Notes under the pieces: generated by a model
What the model was told of the DNA's origin: nothing
Databases searched by the model: none
Seen by the model: the letters and a program-made list of their open reading frames with translations, nothing else
Made by a program: the position numbers and the translations under genes
In this document: positions 16,244-27,408 of the stretch, in pieces
How positions within the stretch are numbered: the stretch's first letter is position 1
Layout of the letters: every line of letters starts with the position of its first letter
Assembly (NCBI RefSeq): GCF_025717515.1
Contig: NZ_JAJIRN010000009.1
Span: 62,001 to 126,000 of the forward strand
Reading direction: 5' to 3'
Origin: Roseateles oligotrophus
Lineage (GTDB): Bacteria > Pseudomonadota > Gammaproteobacteria > Burkholderiales > Burkholderiaceae_C
DNA: 64,000 nucleotides

Positions 16244-18877
16244 ATGAACGCAAGCGCCACTCCGCAGCCCTGGCATCAATTGGATGCCCAGCATATTGCC
16301 GACCAGCATGGTGTCGACCTCGGCCAGGGCCTGGCGCATGCCGAGGCCAGCCAGCGCGCCGAGCAGCATGGCCCGAATGAGCTGTTGGCCAAGGCAAGAC
16401 CTGGCCCCTGGACCTTGCTGGCCGAGCAGTTCAAAGACTTCATGGTGCTGGTGCTGCTGGGCGCCGCCGCTATTTCGGGGCTGATTGGCGACCTCACCGA
16501 CACCTGGGTGATTCTGTTCATCGTGCTGCTCAACGCCGGTATTGGCTTTGTGCAGAGCTGGCGCGCCGATCAGGCGATGGCGGCCCTGCAGCAACTCGCC
16601 GCCGCCCAGGCCACGGTTTTGCGCGAAGGCCAGCCGCAGCAGGTGGCCGCAAGCACTTTGGTGCCCGGCGATGTGGTGCTGCTGGAGGCCGGCAACCAGG
16701 TGCCCGCCGACCTGCGCCTGTTCGAAATTGCCCAGCTGCATCTGGATGAATCGGCGCTGACCGGCGAGTCGGTCAGCGCCGGTAAACATATTGCGCCGCT
16801 GCCGGCCGCTGCAGGGGCAGCGCTGGGCGACCGCCTCAATATGGCCTTCAAGGGCACGACCGCCACGCGTGGCCATGGCCGTGGCTTGGTGGTGGCCATA
16901 GGCATGCACACCGAGTTGGGCAAGGTGGCCAGCTTGCTCGATGGCGCCGACCGCAGCACGCCGCTGCAGCAGCGTCTGGCCGCTTTCGGCAAGCGCCTGA
17001 GCATAGGCGTGCTGGTGATTTGCGCGCTGGTCTTCGGCGTCGGCCTGCTGCGCGGCGAGCCGCCCTTGTTGATGCTGCTGACCGCCATCAGCCTGGCAGT
17101 GGCGGCCATTCCCGAGGCCTTGCCCGCCGTCGTCACCGTGCTCTTGGCATTGGGCGCGCGCCGCATGGTGCAGGTGCAGGTGCTGGTGCGGCGGCTGCCG
17201 GCGGTGGAGACGCTGGGCTCGGTCAGCACGATCTGCTCCGACAAGACGGGCACCTTGACGCAGAACCGCATGCATGCCGAGCTGATGCTGACGCTGGGCC
17301 AATGCTGGGTGCCCGGCGATGCGGCCGTCACGCCTTTGCAGCAGGAGACCCTGCGTGCCGCCGCGCTGTGCAATGACGCCCGACGGCTTGAAGGCGAGGG
17401 GCAAGGATGGGCCGGCGACCCGACCGAAACCGCGCTGGTGCTGGCTGCGCTATCGGCGCAGTTGGACAAGGCGCGGCTCGACGCCGAGGCGCCGCGCGTG
17501 CAGGAGCAACCCTTCGACGCCGAGCGCAAGCGCATGAGCACTTTCCACCGCAGTGGCGGGCCGTCTCCCTCTTTCGTCGCCTACACCAAGGGCGCACCGG
17601 AGTCGCTGTTGCCTTGCTGCAGCGCGCAGTGGACGCCTGAGGGCCCGCAGCCGCTGGACACCCTTGCTTTGCTGGCCGCTGCCGACGCGCTGGCCGCCCA
17701 AGGCCTGCGCGTGCTGGGCCTGGCGCGGCGCGAGCATGGGCATTTGCCCGATACGAATTCGATCGAGGCGGTGGAAAGCGATTTGCAATGGCTGGGCCTG
17801 ATTGCGCTGATCGACCCACCCCGCCCCGAGGCGCAGGCGGCGGTGCGCGACTGCATTGCCGCCGGCATCACGCCGGTGATGATCACCGGCGATCATCCCG
17901 CCACCGCCTTGGCCATCGCGCATCGCCTGGGGATAGTGGCCGACGCTCACGCCCCGGTGCTGAGCGGCCAACAACTGAGCGAGCTGGACGAGGCAGCCTT
18001 GCGCGCCGAGGTGCTGCGCGTGCGCGTCTATGCCCGCGTGGACCCGGCGCAAAAGATCCGCATCGTCGAGGCGCTGCAGGCGGGCGGCCAGTTCGTCGCG
18101 ATGACCGGCGACGGCGTCAACGACGCGCCGGCCTTGAGGCGCGCCGACATCGGCGTGGCGATGGGCCGTGGCGGCACCGATGTGGCGCGCGAGTCCGCCA
18201 GCCTGGTGCTGCTGGATGACAACTTCGCCAGCATCGTCGCGGCGGTGGCGGAGGGGCGGCGTATCTACGCCAATATCCGCAAGTTCGTCCGTTACGCGAT
18301 GACCGGCAATTCGGGCGAGGTCTGGGTGCTCTTTCTGGCGCCGCTGTTTCTGTTGCCGATCCCGCTGCTGCCGATTCACATCCTATGGGTCAATCTGGTC
18401 ACCGACGGTCTGCCCGGCCTGGCCCTGGCCGCCGAGCCGGCCGAGCCCGGCCTGATGCAGCGCCCGCCTGGCGAGAGCCTGTTTGCCGACGGCATGTGGC
18501 AGCATATTCTGGGTTTTGGTTTGCTGATCGCCGGGCTTTGTCTGGGCGTGCAGTACTGGGCGATGGCGACTGGCCATGGCGCTTGGCAGACGATGGTTTT
18601 TACCTTGCTGACGCTGGCGCAGATGGCCCATGTGTTGGCGGTGCGCTCGGAGCGCTTGCCGCTGTGGCGTATCGGTCTATTGAGCAATTTGCCGCTGCTG
18701 GGGGCGGTTTTGCTGACGGTGTTTTTGCAGCTGGCGATCATCTATGTGCCTTGGCTGCAGGGAGTCTTCAAGACGCAGGCCTTGAGCTTGGGCGAGCTGG
18801 GGATTTGCTTTGCGGCGGCGGCGGTGGTGGGGGTGGCGGTGGAGGGGGAGAAGGCGTGGCGCAGGCGGGCCGTTTAG
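16244..18877 (+). CDS. P-type cation-transporting ATPase, P2A (Ca2+-type)
   Basis: The protein has 877 residues with all P-ATPase signatures: actuator 'LTGESV', phosphorylated Asp at about 333 in 'CSDKTGTLTQNRM', nucleotide domain 'AYTKGAPESLLPCC', and hinge 'MTGDGVNDAPALRRADIGVA'. In M4 'AAIPEALPAVVTVLLALG' keeps the P2A Glu. M5 'GNSGEVWVLFLA' keeps the Asn and Glu, and M6 'HILWVNLVTDGLPGLALA' keeps the Asn, Thr and Asp that bind Ca2+ in SERCA pumps. In M8 the SERCA Glu appears to be Gln ('LTLAQMAHVLAV'). This points to an inner-membrane Ca2+ exporter, perhaps with one ion per cycle. The ion is inferred from remembered SERCA alignments. The gene is monocistronic by spacing. Confidence 0.92.
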   Translation: MNASATPQPWHQLDAQHIADQHGVDLGQGLAHAEASQRAEQHGPNELLAKARPGPWTLLAEQFKDFMVLVLLGAAAISGLIGDLTDTWVILFIVLLNAGIGFVQSWRADQAMAALQQLAAAQATVLREGQPQQVAASTLVPGDVVLLEAGNQVPADLRLFEIAQLHLDESALTGESVSAGKHIAPLPAAAGAALGDRLNMAFKGTTATRGHGRGLVVAIGMHTELGKVASLLDGADRSTPLQQRLAAFGKRLSIGVLVICALVFGVGLLRGEPPLLMLLTAISLAVAAIPEALPAVVTVLLALGARRMVQVQVLVRRLPAVETLGSVSTICSDKTGTLTQNRMHAELMLTLGQCWVPGDAAVTPLQQETLRAAALCNDARRLEGEGQGWAGDPTETALVLAALSAQLDKARLDAEAPRVQEQPFDAERKRMSTFHRSGGPSPSFVAYTKGAPESLLPCCSAQWTPEGPQPLDTLALLAAADALAAQGLRVLGLARREHGHLPDTNSIEAVESDLQWLGLIALIDPPRPEAQAAVRDCIAAGITPVMITGDHPATALAIAHRLGIVADAHAPVLSGQQLSELDEAALRAEVLRVRVYARVDPAQKIRIVEALQAGGQFVAMTGDGVNDAPALRRADIGVAMGRGGTDVARESASLVLLDDNFASIVAAVAEGRRIYANIRKFVRYAMTGNSGEVWVLFLAPLFLLPIPLLPIHILWVNLVTDGLPGLALAAEPAEPGLMQRPPGESLFADGMWQHILGFGLLIAGLCLGVQYWAMATGHGAWQTMVFTLLTLAQMAHVLAVRSERLPLWRIGLLSNLPLLGAVLLTVFLQLAIIYVPWLQGVFKTQALSLGELGICFAAAAVVGVAVEGEKAWRRRAV

Positions 18878-19017
18878 ATGCTTGCGTTGTTCGTGTTTGG
18901 CCAAGTCGGGCTACCCGCACGATGCCGGGACTTGCCTTCGGCGAAACCTGCGGTTTTCGCCCCCGGCCTGCGACTTAATTTCTTGCGCGTTGCCGCCGAC
19001 GCTGCAGTTAGGGCAAG

Positions 19018-19039
19018 AAAAAAGCGCCCCGCAGGGCGC
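19018..19039 (-). terminator. Intrinsic terminator of purB
   Basis: Read on the minus strand, GCGCCC-TGCG-GGGCGC is a 6-bp perfect stem followed at once by six T. It lies about 27 bp after the purB stop codon. Confidence 0.85.
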
Positions 19040-19065
19040 CTCGATGGCATCGACTTGCTCAGCGA

Positions 19066-20766
<1,701 letters not shown>

Positions 20767-23700
20767 ATGACGGTTCAATGGGCAAACATGCTGCGCAAAC
20801 TGCGGCGAGCGGCGGCTTATATCGGCCTAGGGCTGGCCTTGGGCCAAATGGCCGGCTGCGGCGGCGGTGCCGTCACCGAGTCCACCGCGGCGCCGCTGGC
20901 GGCCGGCATGGCCTCGGCCCAGGCGCTCGACGCAGACACGACTTTGTTAGCCGCCGTGCCCTTGCCCGATGCACGTCGCAAGGCTGCGGCAGCCGCGGCC
21001 ACAACGCTGCGCGTGCATTACCGCCGCGCCAATGGCGACCAATCCGGCTGGCAGTTGCACAGCTGGGGTGCGGCGCAGAGCCCGAACTGGAATGAGGGTT
21101 GGAATGCCTCAGGCAGCGACGAATTCGGCGCGATTTACGACGTGCCGCTGGTGGCCGAGAGCGGCACGGTCGGCTATCTTTTGCATAGAGGCGATTGGAA
21201 GGATTGGGGCGGTGCCGACCAAAGCCAGGCCTTGCAAGCGGGTGCGAACGAGATCTGGCGGTTAGAGGGTGACTCGACCACCTACGCCAGCAATCCGCTG
21301 GGCTTGCCGGTGCCGGACATCAAGACGGTGCGGGTGCATTACAAACGCTTCGACAGCGCCTATGCGAGCTGGGGCTTGCACCTGTGGAACGGCAGCGGCT
21401 TGAATGTCGCGGGCTTGCCGGCCGGCATGGCGATCGATCAATGGGGCAACCCGGTCGCCATCGGCGCGATGCCCGGCTACGCAGCGGGCGCGGGCGAAGT
21501 GGTGTTCGATATCCCGGTGTTGAACCCCAAACTGGGCGGCGGCCAAACGGCGCTGGAATTCATCATTCACGGCATGGCGCCTAACCAGGGCGACAAGGAT
21601 GGGCGAGACAACAATATTCGCGTCGACTACAGCGCGCTGACGATCAAGAACCAGGTCGGCGAGATCTGGCTGGTGCAGCAAGACCCCGCCGTCTACCTGG
21701 CTCCGCCCGACCTGCGCTCGGTCTCCAGCACCGATGCGCGCGCCGTCTGGCTGAACAAGAGTTTGCTGCAATGGCCGCGCGTGACGGCCGATGGCGTGGT
21801 GCGCCTTTACTACTCGGCCAAAGGGCAGATCGTCGTGCAGCGTGATGCGCTAACGCTGGGGGCAGACGGCTTCATTACGCTGGACGCCTATGCGGGAGCG
21901 GTGCCAGCGGACGCTGCGCTGCGCTTCAAGTACATCGCCTCAGGAGCAGTCTTCAAGGTGCGCGATGCCGACCTGAGCCGCCTGCCATTTCTGCACACCC
22001 AGCAGCTCGTGCTGGTGCAAGAGAACGCCGCCGGCCTGGCGCAGAACGCCAGCACCGCGCAGGTCGCCGGCGCGCTGGATGAGCTCTATGCCGCCGCCAC
22101 TCAAGAAGGCAATTTTGGCGCCGTGGTGGTGCAGGGCCACACCGGCTTCAAGCTCTGGGCGCCGACGGCGCAGGCGGTGTCCTTGATCACCACCGAGCAG
22201 AACGGCCAGGCATTGACGCGCACCCGGACAATGCCCATGCAGCTGGACCCCGCCACCGGCAGCTGGAGTCTGAGCTTGCCCGGCGATCGCTCGGGCCAGG
22301 TCTATCGCTTTGCCGTGCAGGTGTTTGTGCGCGGTGTCGGCCTTGTTCTCAACCAGGTGACCGACCCCTATTCGCTCGGCCTGACCATGGGCAGCCAGCA
22401 GAGCGTGGTGATGAATTTGCAGTCGCCGACCTTGAAGCCGCCCGGTTGGGATGCCGGCGCGCCGCCCAACACGGTGGCCAGCAGCGCGGACATGAGCATC
22501 TACGAGCTGCATGTGCGTGATTTCTCGATCAACGACGCCAGCGTGCCGGCGGACAAGCGCGGCAAGTACCTGGCCTTCACCGAAACAGGCTCGATGGGCA
22601 TGAAGCACCTCAGCGCGCTGGCGCAAAGCGGCCTGACCGATGTGCATCTGCTGCCGGTGTTCGACATCGCCAGCGTGAATGAAAAGAACTGCCTAACGCC
22701 GAATCCAGCAGGTCTGCCTGACGGCGAGTCGCAGCAAGCCGCCGTTGCCGCCAGCGCCGGCACCGACTGTTTCAACTGGGGCTATGACCCCTTGCATTTC
22801 ACAACGCCCGAGGGCAGCTATGCCAGCTCGGCGGTCAAGCCGGCCGCACGGGTGCTGGAGTTCCGCCTCATGGTGCAGGCGCTCAACGCGGCAGGGCTGC
22901 GCGTCGGCATGGACATGGTCTACAACCACACCAGCGCCTCGGGCCAGAACGCCGCCTCGGTGCTGGACAAAGTGGTGCCCGGCTACTACCACCGGCTCAA
23001 TGCGGTGGGCGGCATCGAGCGCTCGACCTGCTGCGAAAACACCGCCGCCGAAAACCACATGATGGCCAAGCTGATGATCGACTCGGCCATCACCTGGACG
23101 CGCGACTACCGCATCAGCTCGCTGCGTTTTGACATCATGGGCCACCACCCACGCTCGGTGATGGAGGAGCTGAAGGCCCGCGTCAAGGCGGCCAGCGGGC
23201 GCGAGGTGCAAATCCTCGGCGAGGGCTGGAACTTCGGCGAGGTCGCCAATGGCGCGCGCTTTGTGCAGGCCGACATGATGAGCTTGAACGGCTCCGGCAT
23301 CGGCAGCTTCAACCCCTTCATCCGCGACGCGGTGCGTGGCGGCAGCTCCTTCGATTCGGGCAACAACCAGTTCGCCAACCAGGGCTTTATCAACGGCTTG
23401 TTCTATGACCCGAATGGCTTGGGCGGCGGTAAGACCCGTGGCGATCTGATGTGGCAGGGCGACCTGATCAAGGCCAGCCTGGCCGGCTCGATCCGCAGCT
23501 TCAAACTGCAGACCAGCTGGGATGCAAATCTGCGCCTGGAAGAAATCAATGCCGGCGGGCTGCCGGCCGGCTATGTGCTGGAGCCGTCCGAGGTGGTCAA
23601 CTATGTAGAGAACCACGACAACACCAGCCTGTTCGACAACAACGTCTTCAAGCTGCCGACCAGTACCAGCCGCGAAGACCGGGCGCGTGTGCAGATTCTG

Positions 23701-24357
23701 GGCGCGGCCATCAACAGCTTCAGCCAAGGCATTGCCTACTTCCATGCCGGCGTTGACACGCTGCGCAGCAAGTCCATGGACCGAAACAGTTATGACTCGG
23801 GTGACTGGTTCAACAAGCTGGACTGGAGCTATGCAGACAACAACTTCGGCGTCGGCCTGCCGCCGGCCCGTGACAATGCGGACAACTGGTCGCTGCTCAA
23901 GCCGCTGCTGGCCAACCCCTTGATCAAGCCAGCGCCGGCCGACATCGCCTGGACCCGCGACGCCTTCCGTGATCTGCTGGCGATACGCAAGAGCACGACG
24001 CTGCTGCGCTTGCGCAATGCCGAGGACATCAAGGCGCGCCTGACGTTCCACAACACCGGCAGCGCGCAAGAGCCGACGGTGCTGGTCGGCCATCTGAACG
24101 GGGTCGGCTATGCCGGCGCCAACTTCCAGGAGCTGGTCTATCTGATCAATGTGGACAAGACCGACAAGCAGTTGAACATCGCCGCCTTGGCCGGGCGCGC
24201 CTTTGAGCTGCATCCGGTGCACCGCTCGCCGGCGGCTGCCGACAAACGCGCCGCGCTGGCCAGGTTTGATTCCGCGACGGGGCAGTTCACGCTGCCGGCG
24301 CGCACGGCGGTGGTGTTTGTGCTGCAGCCGCCGCTGATGGGCAAGCGCGGCGGCTGA
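20767..24357 (+). CDS. pulA: Pullulanase-type alpha-1,6-glucosidase, predicted lipoprotein
   Basis: The enzyme should debranch alpha-1,6 links in pullulan, amylopectin or glycogen. The protein has 1196 residues. A signal peptide ends in lipobox 'QMAGC' (Cys31), so it is probably a surface or periplasmic lipoprotein. Two CBM41-like starch-binding repeats follow ('LRVHYRRANGDQSGWQLHSW' near 80; 'VRVHYKRFDSAYASWGLHLW' near 190). An N-terminal GH13/CBM48-type sandwich lies near 455 ('GFKLWAPTAQAVSLI'). The GH13_14 catalytic core has region I 'VGMDMVYNHT', nucleophile Asp about 789 in 'LRFDIMGHH', acid/base Glu about 819 in 'GEGWNFG', and region IV 'YVENHDN' with Asp about 951. All catalytic residues are intact. 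The Shine-Dalgarno sequence AAGGA supports ATG 20767. No malto-oligosaccharide genes are adjacent. Confidence 0.95.
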   Translation: MTVQWANMLRKLRRAAAYIGLGLALGQMAGCGGGAVTESTAAPLAAGMASAQALDADTTLLAAVPLPDARRKAAAAAATTLRVHYRRANGDQSGWQLHSWGAAQSPNWNEGWNASGSDEFGAIYDVPLVAESGTVGYLLHRGDWKDWGGADQSQALQAGANEIWRLEGDSTTYASNPLGLPVPDIKTVRVHYKRFDSAYASWGLHLWNGSGLNVAGLPAGMAIDQWGNPVAIGAMPGYAAGAGEVVFDIPVLNPKLGGGQTALEFIIHGMAPNQGDKDGRDNNIRVDYSALTIKNQVGEIWLVQQDPAVYLAPPDLRSVSSTDARAVWLNKSLLQWPRVTADGVVRLYYSAKGQIVVQRDALTLGADGFITLDAYAGAVPADAALRFKYIASGAVFKVRDADLSRLPFLHTQQLVLVQENAAGLAQNASTAQVAGALDELYAAATQEGNFGAVVVQGHTGFKLWAPTAQAVSLITTEQNGQALTRTRTMPMQLDPATGSWSLSLPGDRSGQVYRFAVQVFVRGVGLVLNQVTDPYSLGLTMGSQQSVVMNLQSPTLKPPGWDAGAPPNTVASSADMSIYELHVRDFSINDASVPADKRGKYLAFTETGSMGMKHLSALAQSGLTDVHLLPVFDIASVNEKNCLTPNPAGLPDGESQQAAVAASAGTDCFNWGYDPLHFTTPEGSYASSAVKPAARVLEFRLMVQALNAAGLRVGMDMVYNHTSASGQNAASVLDKVVPGYYHRLNAVGGIERSTCCENTAAENHMMAKLMIDSAITWTRDYRISSLRFDIMGHHPRSVMEELKARVKAASGREVQILGEGWNFGEVANGARFVQADMMSLNGSGIGSFNPFIRDAVRGGSSFDSGNNQFANQGFINGLFYDPNGLGGGKTRGDLMWQGDLIKASLAGSIRSFKLQTSWDANLRLEEINAGGLPAGYVLEPSEVVNYVENHDNTSLFDNNVFKLPTSTSREDRARVQILGAAINSFSQGIAYFHAGVDTLRSKSMDRNSYDSGDWFNKLDWSYADNNFGVGLPPARDNADNWSLLKPLLANPLIKPAPADIAWTRDAFRDLLAIRKSTTLLRLRNAEDIKARLTFHNTGSAQEPTVLVGHLNGVGYAGANFQELVYLINVDKTDKQLNIAALAGRAFELHPVHRSPAAADKRAALARFDSATGQFTLPARTAVVFVLQPPLMGKRGG

Positions 24358-24366
24358 AGGCGCTGG

Positions 24367-25260
24367 TCAGATGGGCGCTCGTTCCAGCGAGCGTCGGATC
24401 TTGCCGGCGTCTTGCAGGCGCGCGGCCGAGCCGTCGGCGTCCAGCAAGACGACGGTGACATTCTTGCCGCCGCTCTTCATGCGCATGGTCAGGCAGCGCC
24501 CGGCTTCTTCGGTGTAGCCGGTCTTGGACAGGCGGATGTCCCAGCCCTTGCTGCCGACCAAGCGATTGGTGTTGTGAAATTCGCGCTTGCGGCCATTGAC
24601 GGGGATGATGGCTTTCTTGTCGCTGGTGATATCGCCGATTTCTGGATAACGCGAAGCCGCAGCGGCAATCTTGGCCACCTCGGTGGCCGTCGATGTGTTC
24701 AGCGGTGACAGGCCGGTGGCCTCGCTGATGCGGGTTTGGGTCAGGCCCAGTGCGCGAATTTTCGCGCTGACGGCGAGTTGAAACGCCGCCAGTCCGCCTG
24801 GGAAGGTGCGCGCCAGGGCCGCAGCGGCGCGGTTCTCCGACGACATCAAGGCCAAGGTCAAGGCATCCTGGCGGGTCAGCTGCGCGCCCACCGGCAAAAA
24901 CGAGACGCTATGCTTGAGGCGGTCCATATCGGCACTGTCGATGCGAATGGTCTCCTTCATATTCGACTTGGCGTCGAGCACGACCATCGCCGTCATCAGC
25001 TTGGTCAAGGAGGCGATGGGCACCACACTGTCGGCGCTCTTTTCTTTCAAAACCTTGCCCGAACTTTCGTCCAGGACCAGCACATGCTTGGCGTTGACGG
25101 GTACATCGCTGAGGCTGGGTACATGCACCGGTTTTTCGCGGTTGCTTTTAGCCTGGGCTGGGGCCTGAATCAGCCCCAAACCAAGTCCTATGAGCAGGGT
25201 CAACTTCAAAGCCTGGCGGCCTAGAAGCGAGCGGCCGGCCGGGAGGCGGGCAGGCGGCAT
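24367..25260 (-). CDS. pbpG: D-alanyl-D-alanine endopeptidase/carboxypeptidase (PBP7-like)
   Basis: This is a periplasmic serine DD-peptidase acting on peptidoglycan cross-links (family S11). A signal peptide (about residues 1-37, ending APAQA) precedes the active-site 'ASLTKLMTAMVV' (SxxK), 'LMSSENRAAAAL' (SxN) and 'LSKTGYTEEAGRC' (KTG). The length (about 297 aa) and lack of a C-terminal amphipathic anchor fit PBP7 rather than DacA/DacC. The start is uncertain. ATG 25260 gives the most compact signal peptide, while ATG 25296 and 25335 add 12 and 25 residues without a well-placed ribosome site. It is convergent with the pullulanase gene, 9 bp apart. Confidence 0.88.
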   Translation of the reverse strand: MPPARLPAGRSLLGRQALKLTLLIGLGLGLIQAPAQAKSNREKPVHVPSLSDVPVNAKHVLVLDESSGKVLKEKSADSVVPIASLTKLMTAMVVLDAKSNMKETIRIDSADMDRLKHSVSFLPVGAQLTRQDALTLALMSSENRAAAALARTFPGGLAAFQLAVSAKIRALGLTQTRISEATGLSPLNTSTATEVAKIAAAASRYPEIGDITSDKKAIIPVNGRKREFHNTNRLVGSKGWDIRLSKTGYTEEAGRCLTMRMKSGGKNVTVVLLDADGSAARLQDAGKIRRSLERAPI

Positions 25261-25382
25261 GCCGTCTTGGTGAAACTTGGGCAGGGATCTGATCATCAAT
25301 GAGAGGTGAAGCCGACGGTTACTTTGAGCTTCCATTCTAAATTGGGCACACTCCTGGTTTCGACAGCGCGAAGCCGACAGCC

Positions 25383-26657
25383 ATGTTGATACGCAATATC
25401 TGCCTCCCCGATGGACGCCAAGGCCAGGACCTGCTGGTGCAAGCCGGCCGCATTGCCGCCATCGGCCCCAATTTGCCCTCTCCCGAAGGCGTGCAAGGCA
25501 TCGACGGCCAGGGCTGGCTGCTCAGTCCGCCCTTTGTCGATGCGCATTTCCACCTCGACGCGGCGCTCAGCTACGGCCTGCCGCGCGTCAATCAGAGCGG
25601 CACCTTGCTGGAAGGCATCGCGCTATGGGGTGAGCTGAAGCCGCTGCTGACGCAAGAGGCCTTGGTCGAGCGGGCGCTGAGCTATTGCGACTGGGCGGTG
25701 GCCAAGGGCCTGCTGGCGATCCGCAGCCATGTCGATGTGTGTGATGAGCGCTTGTTGGCCGTCGAGGCGCTGCTGCATGTGAAGCAGCGGGTCAAGCCCT
25801 ATCTGGATCTGCAGTTGGTCGCGTTTCCGCAAGACGGGCTGCTGCGTGCGCCGGGCGCCGTTGAAAACCTCAAGCGTGCCTTGGACATGGGCGTCGAGGT
25901 GGTTGGCGGCATTCCGCATTTCGAGCGCACTTACGAGCAGGGCACGCAAAGTGTGCGGCTCTTGTGCGAGCTGGCCGCCGAGCGCGGCCTTGCCGTCGAT
26001 ATGCATTGCGACGAGAGCGATGACCCGGCTTCGCGCCATATCGAGACCTTGGCCTTCGAGACCCAGCGCCTAGGCCTGCAAGGGCGCGTCACCGGCTCGC
26101 ACCTGACATCGCTGCATTCGGTCGACAACTATTACGCGTCCAAACTGATTGCCTTGATGGCCGAGGCGCGGCTGCAGGTGGTCGCCAACCCGCTGATCAA
26201 CATCACCCTCCAAGGGCGGCATGACAGCTACCCCAAGCGGCGCGGCATGACGCGCGTGCCCGAGCTGCTGGCGGCCGGCATCAATGTCGGCTTTGGCCAT
26301 GACTGCGCGCTCGACCCCTGGTATTCGCTCGGCAGCGCCGACATGCTCGAGGTCGCGAGCATGGGCTTGCATGTGGCGCAGATGACCTCGCAGACCGGCA
26401 TGCAGGCCTGCTTCGACGCGGTCACCGTCAACAATGCGGGCGTGCTGGGCCTGACGGGCTATGGTCTCGAAGTGGGCGCTAACGCCGACTTTGTGCTGCT
26501 GCAGGCCCGCGATCCGGTCGAGGCCTTGCGGCTGCGGGCCCAGCGTTTGTTGGTCGTGCGGCGGGGTCAGGTCTTGAGCCGCTGCGCGCCCAGCACCGCG
26601 CAACTGAGTCTGGCCGGCCGGCCGGCGAGCGTCGATTGGACTCGGCGGCAGGCATGA
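25383..26657 (+). CDS. Cytosine deaminase-family amidohydrolase (CodA-like)
   Basis: The 424-residue metal-dependent hydrolase resembles E. coli CodA along its length. It has 'PPFVDAHFHLDAA' (two metal His), 'VDMHCDESDD' (His and general-base Glu), 'GSHLTSLHSVDNYY' (His), 'ANPLINITLQGRHDSYPKRR', and 'INVGFGHDCALDPWYSLG' (metal Asp). The second Asp of the CodA 'GHDD' is Cys here. Such enzymes deaminate cytosine, isoguanine or related rings, so the precise substrate should not be assumed. It starts 47 bp from the divergent PBP7-like frame. An intrinsic terminator follows at 26722. Confidence 0.85.
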   Translation: MLIRNICLPDGRQGQDLLVQAGRIAAIGPNLPSPEGVQGIDGQGWLLSPPFVDAHFHLDAALSYGLPRVNQSGTLLEGIALWGELKPLLTQEALVERALSYCDWAVAKGLLAIRSHVDVCDERLLAVEALLHVKQRVKPYLDLQLVAFPQDGLLRAPGAVENLKRALDMGVEVVGGIPHFERTYEQGTQSVRLLCELAAERGLAVDMHCDESDDPASRHIETLAFETQRLGLQGRVTGSHLTSLHSVDNYYASKLIALMAEARLQVVANPLINITLQGRHDSYPKRRGMTRVPELLAAGINVGFGHDCALDPWYSLGSADMLEVASMGLHVAQMTSQTGMQACFDAVTVNNAGVLGLTGYGLEVGANADFVLLQARDPVEALRLRAQRLLVVRRGQVLSRCAPSTAQLSLAGRPASVDWTRRQA

Positions 26658-26721
26658 GTGAGAACCCTGCCCCCATGAACTTGGGGTGGGCGAGTTTTCT
26701 GATGCTTGGTACAAGGACATA

Positions 26722-26745
26722 AGGCCGAGGTTTTCGGCCTGTTTT
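26722..26745 (+). terminator. Intrinsic terminator after the CodA-like gene
   Basis: AGGCCGA-GGTTT-TCGGCCT forms a 7-bp perfect stem followed by GTTTT. It sits 64 bp beyond the CodA-like stop and 27 bp before the CHRD gene start, so it separates the two units. The T tract is short and interrupted. Confidence 0.65.
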
Positions 26746-26771
26746 GCCTTGTCAAAATTCGGGGGATTCAA

Positions 26772-27350
26772 ATGAAAATTCGTTCACTCTCTACGCCGTT
26801 GCTGGCGCTGGCCGCCTTATTGGCGCTGCCTTTGGCGGCCCAGGCGACGGTCTACCAGTTCAACGCGACGATCAACGCCGCCCAGGAAGTGGGCGCCAGC
26901 AGCTCCACGGCCAGCGGCCTCGCCAGCCTGTCTTATGACGATATGGGCACGCTCGCCGTCGGTGACGACAGCTACAGCTTCACGATGGGGGTGTCCGGCT
27001 TGAGTGGGGCGCCGACGGGGTTTCACATCCATGGGCCGGCCGCCATCGGTGTCAACGGGCCGGTACGGGTAGATTTGGCTGCGGCGCCGTTTTTTTCGGC
27101 GAGTGGGGGCGGCTTCTTGACGGTCTTCGGTAGTGGCGTCGTGCCGGCCTCGTTCGGCGCGATGTCGATGAAGGATGCGCTGATGGGAAATCTGGCCTAC
27201 GTCAACGTCCATACGGCCGCCGATCCAGGCGGTGCGGTGCGCGGGCAGTTGCTCTTGGTGGCCGTGGTGCCCGAACCTTCGAGCTACGCCTTGCTGCTGG
27301 GCGGCTTGGGGCTGGTCGGATTTGTGGCAAGGCGCCGCCGTTCGCTTTGA
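26772..27350 (+). CDS. CHRD-domain protein with PEP-CTERM sorting signal
   Basis: The protein has 192 residues: a signal peptide (MKIRSLSTPLLALAALLALP, ending AAQA), then a CHRD (chordin-like) domain with 'YQFNATINAAQEVG', 'GFHIHGPAAIGVNGPVRVDL' and 'AYVNVHTAADPGGAVRGQLL'. The C-terminus is a textbook PEP-CTERM tail: 'VPEPSSYALLLGG', a hydrophobic helix, then 'RRRRSL'. Exosortase/EpsH-type processing at the envelope is expected, usually in exopolysaccharide-producing betaproteobacteria. The start at ATG 26772 follows GGGGGA. No exosortase gene lies in this window. The molecular role is unknown. Confidence 0.9.
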   Translation: MKIRSLSTPLLALAALLALPLAAQATVYQFNATINAAQEVGASSSTASGLASLSYDDMGTLAVGDDSYSFTMGVSGLSGAPTGFHIHGPAAIGVNGPVRVDLAAAPFFSASGGGFLTVFGSGVVPASFGAMSMKDALMGNLAYVNVHTAADPGGAVRGQLLLVAVVPEPSSYALLLGGLGLVGFVARRRRSL

Positions 27351-27373
27351 ACTGAATTGCTGTGCCTTCAAGA

Positions 27374-27396
27374 GCCCGCTGTTTGCGGGCTTTTTT
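27374..27396 (+). terminator. Intrinsic terminator after the CHRD/PEP-CTERM gene
   Basis: GCCCGC-TGTTT-GCGGGC is a 6-bp perfect stem followed by six T. It lies 24 bp past the stop codon and 12 bp before the convergent M48 gene's stop. Confidence 0.9.
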
Positions 27397-27408
27397 GTCT
27401 CTGCGCGC

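Noticed and set aside
22693-24222. 509-codon minus-strand frame opposite the pullulanase
   Set aside because: Low-complexity His/Gln/Ala/Gly mirror translation. The plus strand encodes all GH13 catalytic motifs.
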